Shown one piece after another: positions 52,822 through 62,235 of a DNA stretch of 64,000 bases. This DNA comes from Excoecaria cochinchinensis (taxonomy: Eukaryota; Streptophyta; Magnoliopsida; Malpighiales; Euphorbiaceae). The stretch lies in assembly GCA_947683425.1 (NCBI GenBank), contig CANTUQ010000051.1, forward strand, positions 2,604,001-2,668,000. Direction: 5' to 3'. The translations under genes were made by a program, and so were the position numbers. The notes under the pieces were generated by a model. It made no database searches, had not been told where the DNA came from, and saw nothing but the letters and a program-made list of their open reading frames with translations. Every line of letters starts with the position of its first letter. The first letter of the stretch is position 1.

Positions 52822-55325
52822 TATGACGTATGCCGAACCTCGGGAGTGCCCCGAATGACCCGCTTTTAGGGCATTCGAAAGAGGCTCATGGAACTTGTAA
52901 GAGACTTACAAGGGCATCTATTCTGGGCAACAAGGAGGTATTTTGGAGTCGCTACCCAATAAAACATTGGGAAAGGTCGTCTAACCTCACTGTGCCTAAG
53001 ACAGCACATGTGTGTCTATTTTGGGCAATCAGAGATATTTTGGACACCTCCTTCCAATAAAACATTGGGAGGATCGTCTAATCTCGCGAAGCCTAAGACG
53101 ATGCATACACGTCTATTTTGGGCAAGCTAGAGATATTTTGGACACCTCTTTCCAATAAAACACTGGAAAGATCATCTAATCTTGTGGAGCCTAAGACAAT
53201 GCAAATTGGACCTATTTTGGGCAACAAAAGATATTTTGGAGACCCCACCCAATAGAACATTGAGATGGTCCTCTAACCTCATTGAGCCTAAGACTAGAGA
53301 TAGTTCGGTACTTCCCATTTATTCATACCATGATTAAGTTATAATTGAGTTTTGGATTTAAGATTTTATTCCTTTTCTCATATAATTTAATGCATTAATT
53401 AAAGCACAGATCATTCACGTAATAAAAGCGATGAACTAAAGCGGTAAAGAAGAAAGATTAAAATAGAATAAACAAAAATCCAACAAATTACAACAAAACT
53501 AGGGGCGGAATACAACCCCCATTGTAAATGACATGTAATCATATAGAAAACGGGGCATTTATTAGGGATGAGGAAATTGGTCCTCGCATGCATATTCACA
53601 AAAATAATTTTAAAGTGACAATTTTATTTTGATAAAAATTAGGACATTGGTCCCGTTTTATTAGAAAAGCTCCAACTTAATTAATACAAAGATTTAGACA
53701 TTTTTCATTTTAGCTGAGTAAAATAATATTTACAATAAATGGTACATGGAAATTAAAATAAGAGGAAATGGGATAGAGAAATAAGCCCGATTAATGTCCT
53801 CAGATCATCGCAGAGTCCTCCATTTTTAATACCCCAAATCCCATAAAAAGGCAATGAAACTCACAAAAGAAAAATCATGTTAGTGTAACAATAAAAATAA
53901 AATAAACATGAAAAATAAAATAAGGAAAAGAATCTATGAAAAATTATCTTAAAAATAAAGAAAAGAAAAGAAAGAGAATAAGGGACAAAAGAAAGAATAT
54001 GAAGAAAATGGAGGAGGAACGCCCAGGGACGGCGCCCATGTCGCGCAAGCGATGGGCGTCCTTGGGCCGACCGATGGGTGGAGGCAAAAACCCTCGACGA
54101 CCCGTCGCTCGGCTGAGAGACGGCCGTCAGTGGAGCCTCTGCTCGTCAGACATCCCAGATCCAAAAAATAAAGAAAATTAACTGAAAAACTGTTTTATTT
54201 TGAATAAAATGGAATTTTATGCGTGAAATCAGTATGAAATGATAAAATGCAGAAGATGATGATCCAGAATGTTTACCCTTGGAATATTACCTTCAAAGGT
54301 GAATGTCGCGTGATTTCAGTCCCTTGAATTCTACAAGAATTGATCCGTAATGTGCAATTCAGGAGATTTTTGACTGCAAAATCGTACTTTTGAAAATAGA
54401 TCAAGAGAAGAAAATTATATTTTTCCTTCTTGATGTTTTGGTAGCAATTATGAATGCTAAAAATGGCTAGATCGGATAGAAATGAATTAATCTCGTTCCC
54501 TCGGATTCGCCTTGATTTGAAGAATATTTGATGAAAATAAAAGCAAGAATTTTTATGAGAAAGCACTCTATTTCCTAAAAATTGCTCCTCCTGAATAATA
54601 AGCCTCAACCTATTTATAGGTTAAGGAAAATCATTCAAATAAAATCAAATTTGGAATTTAAATTTGAAAAAGATCTCTGAAATCAGAATCAAATCCGAAT
54701 GATTTGCAGAATATTCTCAAAATCAAATCCGACATTTGAAAATATTTGAAAAGATTTGGAAAATATTGGAAAATCTTTGAAAATCTTTGGAAATATATTT
54801 GAAAAGATATGAAAAATATGAAAAATCCCGTCCAATCTTGTAGCAGATTAACGACTGACGGGCATCTGTGGATGACCGATGAGTGTCTCTCAGCGCGGGA
54901 GATGATCTCCCATACGCGAGCGACGGTCGACGCTCGATGCAAGAAACGGGCCTCTCACGTGAGTGACGGGCGTCGCTCCCGCGAGAGACGAGACCCTAAC
55001 ACAAGCGACAGGCGTCACTCCCATGAGAGGTGAGGCCATCCCGCATGAGCGACAGGCACTGCTCGTGCGAGGGAGGCCGTCCTTCGGAATGACCGATGGG
55101 CGTCCCTCCCGACAGACGGGCACCCCGTCGATGGAGCAAAGACAAGATTATCTAAAGACAAACTTCTCTTGACGCCCGAAAATCTCCTATCATCAAGAAA
55201 AATCCTCAATCCTTGTAAATTCAAAGAGCAAAAACTCACAACTTTCATCCATTTGTCTGGAAATAAGCATTGATATCTTCATCGGGTAACTCTGATCTAG
55301 ACTGCCTCAGCAACCGGTGTCTATA
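52822..55325 (-). repeat. Tat-3 5' LTR
   Basis: 2504 bp, partner of 3227-3323 plus 23162-25635. U5 has four ~98-bp tandem units (52915-53295, each ..tctattttgggcaa..tattttgga..ccaataaaacattgg..cctaagac..). Then come a GC block (54020-54140), the donor-like motif (54271-54280), a TATA box (54610-54619) and an iterated GC block (54845-55130). It ends cggtgtctata at 55325, directly on Tat-2 gag. Confidence 0.88.
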
Positions 55326-56008
55326 CTGAGGAACTCTTCTGTCGGTAGATTCCATTTTTCCTTTGTCCTTCTATCTAGCCCATAATACCAGTCCACCGCG
55401 AAACCTATTAAGCTTAAGCAGAAATACTCTATTTTTTGCCTTTTTGTTAAGGTCGTACCCTTCATTACCAGTAAGTACTGCTTAACGTGTGTAGTGGGGT
55501 CTAATGTACCATCAAACTTCGCGACATCAAGCATCTTGAAATTTCGAGGGATGAAATCCTCTCCCTCCAGCTCATTGTCTTCGGGATTCATCCCTTTTCC
55601 CATAGTCAGCATACGAGACATCGCTTCGAATTTCTCCTCCATCTTCTTCCACATAACCTCTTCTGTCTGAGGTACCCTTCCTCTCTCCATTATGGGTTCT
55701 TCATACTTATCTTCTATGAAATCATTTTCCAGTCTGTGGGCTCTGCCCCTTCTCTGGCTCAAAGATGTAGTAGCTCTGAGATCAACTGGTGGTGGATGTA
55801 CCTCTTTAGGAGGATCTTTCCTAACTGTCTCCCGCTCATTTGGTCCTCCAAGAGAGGCAACTGGGTTTGGCCCGACAGGTGGTGCCATTACCACTATTAG
55901 GTTCCCCATCATGGCCATCATTCGATTTTCAAATTCCTTCAGTCTTCTACCTACTTCCTCGATAATCGTGGCGCGAGTTGCATCTACTTCTCTTGGTGGG
56001 TTGGCCAT
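55326..56008 (-). pseudogene. Tat-2 gag, N-terminal part
   Basis: ATG at 56008 (MANPPREVDATRATIIEEVG) then KEFENRMMAMMGNL, a linker, and the core EDFIPRNFKMLDVAKFDGTLDPTTHVKQYLLVMKG, IEYFCLSLIGFAVDWYYGLD and WNLPTEEFLS. It then reads into the Tat-3 LTR and stops at 55307. This is the best kept Gag core in the window (no internal stop in 228 codons). The next bases of this gag are at 3226-3168. Confidence 0.88.
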
Positions 56009-56590
56009 ATCACTTTTTATTGAGAATTGGGAAGAGTAGCTTCGCTGCTTTCTGAGAGTGACTCTGAGCCTAACTATGCTACTCTTTCTGGAAGTTCAAA
56101 AAATTAATTTTTGACTAGTCGTCCACCGGGACCTCTGGACCACCTGGATGGTTCTATGATGGCTGCAAAACATAGCCTGTTAGGATGATACATGAATGAC
56201 ATATGATGCATGGTCGTCCTTTTATGCAGCATCCACAACCACATGTAAGCAAGTAGATCCTTCCAACCTTATCACTTCCACACATGAGGTCACGCTGTCT
56301 CTTTCCTGGGTGGGCTTAATCCAAGAGTTAACGGGGAACCCAATAGACGCGTATGGTGCATGGTGAGAAATCGGCAGCATAACATCTCTTAATTTAAAGC
56401 GCATGCATATAGATTTTGATCATTGTGTATTTAAACAGTCCAAATATATCAAAATGGGCCTACCGGGGCATTAGAGCCTTTAGTTAAGTGACCATCCAAC
56501 TTATCTGGGTCTATTCAATACGTAATGATCCATATAGTAAGCACGGTATTAAGGTTCATACAACCTAGGGAAAGTATCTATTGCTATTAT
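56009..56590 (-). other. Tat-2 5' leader, left part
   Basis: Non-coding and co-linear with other Tat leaders (..tagatccttccaacc..ggtcacgctgtctctttcctgggtggg..). Interrupted at 56591-56595 by Solo-1; the rest is 59600-59928, with the conserved block at 59627-59814. Confidence 0.7.
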
Positions 56591-56595
56591 ATGAG

Positions 56596-58284
56596 TGTAG
56601 ACACCGGGTTCCAAGACGGTCCAAGATCGGGATTACCCAACCCAATGATGAAAATAAAGACCGATTCATAAGCAAGAAAGTAGGAATTGATTGTCTCCTT
56701 GTCAAATTATTTTGTTAGTCTCAAAATGGTTTTAAAATGTTTATTTTTATTTTTATTTTTTTATTTATATCTTTATTTTTTATCTTTGTTTTTATTTTTT
56801 ATTTTTATTTTTTCTAAAAAAAAAAACTTCGGCGGCGCGCTGGAGTGCGTGCTGCCCTGCATGCAAGGAGCGCGCAGCGCGCACGAGGCTTACACACGAA
56901 CTACGCGCTGTCTCACCCATTCTCGCCCTTTTTCGCCCAATATCCCCGATTTCGCCCAAAATTCAATTTTTTGACATATTTTCAGGTAAAAAATGGTTTT
57001 TGCCGGGATTTTAGTAAAAAATGAGTCAATAATTCTAACTTTTGCAAATTTTCTTCAAATTTTATTTTTTTTATTAAAATATAATAATAAAAAAATAAAA
57101 ATAAAAAAAGGGAGGTTTGGGAACAAAATAGGGGTTTTTTTTCCTTGAAAAAATGGATAGATTTTAGTCAAATTTTGTGGGTGACAAAGTAAAAAAAAAA
57201 TGAATGTTAAATTCTGAATTTTGAGATTTGTTTTGAAAAATTGTTTTTTTGTTGAATTAGGAAGATTTTCTTTGAAAAAATAAAAAAGGTAGATGAAGAC
57301 TTTTGTTTTTTGGTTTGAAAAAATGAGTTTGAAGAAAATAAAATGGGAGGATTTTCATTTCGGAAAGGGGATAGGATTTTTTGGCTAAGAAATTTTTCTA
57401 AGCGAATTGATTTTTTCTAAGTGATTTTTGAGAGAGAAGAAAAAAAAAGGTGTTATTGAGAAAGAAATAATACAACTTATTTGCTTTAGAGATTAAAAAA
57501 AAAATCTTCTTTTAATTACTTTCTTTTTTGGTTCTTAGATTTAAACATATTCTTCTTTGATTTTCTTCATTTCGTTTCTTAGATCTAAAAATTTTTCTTC
57601 TTTAATTTTATTTTAATTTCTCTTAGATCTAAAAAAAAAATTTTGTTGAGTTTGGAAACTTGAGAAAGGAAAAATTAATTTCCTTAACATGAGTTTTCTC
57701 ATCGAATTAAACAACAAATACAAAAAAAAAAAAAACACTTTCAATTTTTGGTGTTCTTGAGTTTTTTTTTAGACAAAAACTTACTATTTTCTTGAATATT
57801 TTCGAGTTTATTTCTTGAATCTTGACAAGGAGAATAGATTGAGATATTTTGCTTCCATATTACCTAACTCTGAGGGTAAACATTCTTGGATCTATTATTA
57901 TTCTCTACTTTCATCTTATTTATTTTAATTTTTTTCTTCTCTTGCATTGATGAATATGTGTTTTTTGAGTTGATATTTATTTTTTTAGCATGAGTTTTCG
58001 ATCTTTATTTTGTTTTTGGTATGAAAATGGATAAATATATGTGATGTTGGAAGTGAAAAATAAGATTTACTGATTTTCTCTTTTAGTGTGATTTTTTGTG
58101 ATGTCTTTTTTATGTATGCTTAAATATTATTATATTTTATTACATGTTTGATTGCCTTCCTCTTGTTTATGTATTTAATTTCATTATTATTATTTTTGTT
58201 GTTGTTGTTGTTATTAGTATTATTATTGTTATTATTATTTTCATTATTGTCATTATATTCCGCATGGTGTTATTTCATAATTTA

Positions 58285-58355
<71 letters not shown>

Positions 58356-59594
58356 CATGCTTTGCATGATTTTTAATTAACGTTTTTTTTTATGTGGGAT
58401 GTTCGTATGTTAAATTAATGTGTTTAATTTAACTTATTTTATATTCTATTGGTGTATTAATTTTATACTAGATTTCCTTTACTTTTATTTTTAATTGATT
58501 TTGGAATTATTGCTAATATTTTTTTATTATTATTTCTTTTATTGGGGGTAAAAATGCCGTGCTTATTTGTTTGAGCATTTTCGTGACCAAACGAAGGGGT
58601 AGAGATACGTAGGAATTTACATCACTTGGGTTAGACCTTCTTTATCTCTATTTATGTGATTGTATTTGTTTGTAAATAAAATATTTTATTTTATACACCT
58701 GTCAAATAAAAAATCATAAAAAAATTTTGTACGACCAAATTGGGATTTTTATTAATGAATTGGGACCAATATCCTAGATTTTAGTCAAGGAATGTAAAAA
58801 TATCGCGGACTAAAATGAAGAGTTGATTTTATTAAAAATGTGATCACTTATCCTGATTTTCTCGACAAAAACCAAAACTAACTCTTCGATCCCTTTTTTT
58901 TAAGTGAGCATAAAGGAACCAATGTTCTTAAACCGAATAAATATCCCGATTTATTTATGTTACCCTTTTTGATTGATTTTGTGTGATTGTTTGATTTTAT
59001 GCTTATATCTTATGGGCCCTTGTAATTAATTATTTTTGGGACAATTTTATTTTCTTTCACTTTGGCATTGTATTTTGTCCAGATTTTCATTTTAAATATT
59101 ATTCAGCTTTTCTTTTCATTTGGGAGATTGTATTTGTCCCAATTTCTTCTTTATAAATAGCGTGTTTGCGTGTTTACCGCTTTATTTATCGCTTTCTTTA
59201 CAGCTTTCATTTTATCGCTTTCTTGATGCTTAAAATACGCTTTTAATGAATTGCACTAATCGTGTGAGAAGAGAGATGGAATTTTCAAATGTAAAAACTC
59301 ACTTATAATTAATCAAGGCATAAATAAGAGTGAAGTTCCGAACACCTTCTTTGGTTTAGACCATAGAGGTTAGATGACCTTTTTCCAATTTCACGTAAAT
59401 TGGGTGGCGACTCCAAAATACCTCAATGGTGCCTAAAAGTTTCATGAGGCTAGATGAACTTCCCCAATGTTCTATTGGGTGGGGATTCCAAAATGTCTCA
59501 TGTTACCCAAAATCAAATGACGTGAACCAATCCCTCGAGCCCTAAAAGCGGGTCTCGCCTACGAGGGCCTTTGCTAGGTTCGGTGTGCGTCACA
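56596..59594 (+). mobile_element. Solo-1, solo LTR of a Tat-4-like element, opposite orientation
   Basis: 2999 bp, tgtagacaccggg ... ggtgtgcgtcaca, flanked by a perfect target duplication atgag (56591-56595, 59595-59599). No internal sequence lies between, so the element body was lost by LTR-LTR recombination. It carries a GC block (56828-56945), a donor-like TGAGGGTAAACATT (57871-57884), a (gtt)/(att) array (58160-58355) and a primer-site echo tggcgactcc (59405-59414). The only large element here whose coding direction is plus besides Cop-1. Confidence 0.92.
58160..58356. repeat. ATT microsatellite in Solo-1
   Basis: (att)n at 58289-58355 and shorter runs with (gtt)5 near 58198. It is the reverse complement and positional equivalent of the Tat-4 LTR array. 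Confidence 0.9.
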
Positions 59595-59599
59595 ATGAG

Positions 59600-59928
59600 C
59601 TTTAGTCATAAGGTGGTGATACTTTAGGTCTATCCAAGCATGATCCCTGCCAACGGGTCTTGCTCGTCCTGAGCATAACGACCGGCTGGGTCATCATTTC
59701 ATATACGCAATGGTAATAGCCTTGAGCTAGTGATTATTCCTAACACCTCCCGACATTGAGTGAACATAGGATCGTGGTTTGGAAATGCATCGGGGTTAAG
59801 AGAGGGACCAGACTAGCGTAGATCTAAGGCTCTAATAAAATGCTATGCAGTTTCGAAAAGGGATGAAATTTTAAATTAAAACTCAGTTTTATGTTTTAAC
59901 CAAGGTACTTTTAAAGCGAAGTCTCAAA
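59600..59928 (-). other. Tat-2 5' leader, right part
   Basis: Resumes the leader after Solo-1. Contains the conserved block 59627-59814 (ggtctatccaagcatgatcc ... cgaccggctgggtc ... gggaccagac). Confidence 0.7.
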
Positions 59929-59947
59929 GTCCCCAGCAGAGTCGCCA
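59929..59947 (-). other. Tat-2 primer binding site (tRNA-Arg)
   Basis: Plus gtccccagcagagtcgcca, two bases off the Tat-1 form, one base before the LTR (59949, tatgacgtg). Confidence 0.75.
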
Positions 59948-59948
59948 C

Positions 59949-61925
59949 TATGACGTGTGCCGATCCTTGGAGGCCCTGAAAACCCTCTTTAAGGGAGTTC
60001 GGGAAAGGTTCATAGAACTTGTAAGGATTACAAGGGCGTCTATTTTAGGCAACAAGAGGTGTTTTGGTGTCGCTACCCAATAAAATATTGAGAACGTTCA
60101 TCTAGCCTCATTGAGCCTAAGACAATACGTATATATCTATTTTGAGCAGCAAGTGATATTTTGGAATTCCTATTCCAATAGAACTATGGAAAGGTTTATC
60201 TATCCTCATAAAGCCTAAGACGATGCGCATAAGTCTATTTTGGGCAACAGGAGATATTTTGGAATTCCCTTCCCAATAGAACATTGGAAAGGTTCATCTA
60301 ACCTCATGAAACCTAAGACCAGAGAGAGTTCAGGACTTCACTCTTATTCATACCTTGGTCAAAGTTACAATCGAGCTCTCGAAATAAAAATTCCATTCCT
60401 TTTCTCATACAGTTTAATGCAATTATTAAAGCATAGTCCAATCATATAATAAAAGCTGTAAATAAAGTAAGATTAAGATAAAGCAAATAAGAGAACATTA
60501 ATTTACAATAAACCTAGGGGCGGAATACAACCCCCAATAAAAAAAAGGAAATATAAGTCATGTATAAAACGGGACATTTATTTGAAGTGAGGGTATTGGT
60601 CCCTGCATGCATGCTTAAAAGAATGAGATTAAAGTGACAATTTTGTTTAGAGGGAAAATTTAGGCCATTGGTCCTATTTTATTTAAGAAAATGTCATTTA
60701 TTTGTAGAAATCTTTAGGTGCTTTTTATGTTAGCAAGTACTACAATAAAATTTATAATAATGAATAGGGATTGGGAAAAACAAACTAATGAGAGAAATAG
60801 AGTAAAAGGGATGAATCGGAATCGATATCCTCGAATCATCCTAATTAGTCCCCTTTTTCGGCATCAAATATTCAACAAAATAAAGAAACTCATGAAGAAA
60901 ACAACGCAAAATAACATATCAGAAGCAAAAATAATAAATGATAAAACAATAGAAGAGGGGTCAAGATAAATCACCTAAAGTTGGTAAAACAAGGCAAAGT
61001 TTAAAGTGAAGAAAGAAAATAACCAAAAGGGGGTGAGAAGAGACCCAGGGCTGGCTAAACGGCAGAGCAATGGCCGTTCCTGGGGTGACCGACGAGAGGA
61101 AAGAGTTCCTCACGATGGCCCGTCGCTCGCTTAAGCGAAGGCCGTCGGTAAGGCCTTCAGCCCCGTCTATCATCTTCAGACCTTAAGAAATGAGAAAGAT
61201 TAATTCGAAACCAAGATTTCACATTTTTAATTCATTTTTCATGCAATAAATTACCAATGAAGCAAATAAAAGCGATGAAATGAGTTAATTAGAATGAATT
61301 AATTCATTTTTTGAAATGGCTAATCTAGAATGTTTACCCTCAAAATGTTAATTTTCGGAAGGTGAAAGTCGTGTAGATCTCCCTTGACTTTTACAAGGAT
61401 CGGTTGACCAATGAAAGCTATTAAAGACAATTTCTTTTACAAAATTGTTCTTTTTTAAAATAAATTGGAATTTTGAGAAGGTAAACCAAGAGAAGAGAAT
61501 TGATTTTTCTTTCTCGATTTCACTTTTGATATAGTTTTGAATCTTTAGAAGGATAGATTGAGTAAAGAAAATTGATTTCACTTTCTCGAGTTCTTCCTAG
61601 TTCTTTTTCGAAGAATTTTAAAAGTAAGATTCGAAATGGAAAGAAAACTTTTGCTTATAACAATCGATTCCTTAAAATCCTTAGCTTAAGAAATTTCCAA
61701 TCTTAGGAATTTCCAACTTGAGAATCTCTAACCTTTTAAGAATTGGCAACCTAAAGATTTTCCAATCCCTTATCTCGATCCTCAGCTTGCTATTTATAAG
61801 CTAACTGAAGATAAAAAGGATAAAACTAAATCTTTTTAAAATTCAAATCATCCTTAGAGATAGATATCAAATCTTTTTTGAATTTGCAAGATAGCAGGCT
61901 TTATTAAGTAATTTTGATTTTGATA
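59949..61925 (-). repeat. Tat-2 5' LTR, truncated
   Basis: Starts tatgacgtgtgccg. U5 repeats (60037-60320), a GC block (61050-61170, ggccgttcctgg, gatggcccgtcgctcg), the donor-like motif (61332-61341) and a TATA box (61791-61798) lie in the same order as in Tat-1 and Tat-3. No ..ggtgtctaca end follows; similarity fades between about 61890 and 61930. The right limit is therefore approximate. Confidence 0.7.
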
Positions 61926-62158
61926 TTGAATTTATTAAAGGAAAAAAATAATAGCTTACCGAATTTTCTTTCCCATGAATTTTTATAGGGAAAATGAATT
62001 CTAATAAGAAAGTTTTAACGAATGCCTCAATATCATCAAAAAGTCAAAATTCTAATCAAGCGACATATTCTAATTCGAATGCATATCACGTTTGGATATA
62101 TGGAAGTTTGAGAAATAACATAAACCTAATACATATCAATTTCTTCTGTCCATTTCAG
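61926..62158. other. Unassigned sequence, possibly host intron
   Basis: AT-rich, not similar to any element in the window. It ends atcaatttcttctgtccatttcag, an almost ideal plant polypyrimidine tract and acceptor. I cannot say more. Confidence 0.35.
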
Positions 62159-62235
62159 ATTTGGTATAGCTTTTGGCTCAAGAAGTGCTGGAGTGGAAGA
62201 GGTGGAAAGTCAAGCCTCCGCCACCATTAAGAGCA
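62159..62235 (+). pseudogene. Exon-like fragment cut by TRG-2
   Basis: Behind the acceptor at 62158, one frame (from 62160) stays open for 25 codons up to the TRG-2 boundary. It starts FGIAFGSRSAGVEEVE and ends in a Ser/Ala-rich piece. The other two frames stop. If it is a host exon, TRG-2 inserted into it and gagca (62231-62235) would be the target copy. I do not recognise the protein. Confidence 0.35.

Larger units (their letters stand above)
3227..55325 (-). mobile_element. Tat-3, Ty3/Gypsy Tat-lineage element, interrupted by three insertions
   Basis: The 3' LTR is split into 3227-3323 and 23162-25635, the internal part runs 25636-52821, and the 5' LTR is 52822-55325. The flanks are ctatg (3222-3226) and ctgag (55326-55330), a plausible decayed 5-bp target duplication, because both sides rejoin into one gag (Tat-2). 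It contains Tat-4 in the 3' LTR, Tat-5 in the 3' untranslated region and TRG-1 in pol. The span from RT through protease and the C-terminal half of gag is missing, so it cannot move by itself. It still carries recognisable primer site, polypurine tract, gag start and integrase. Confidence 0.8.
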
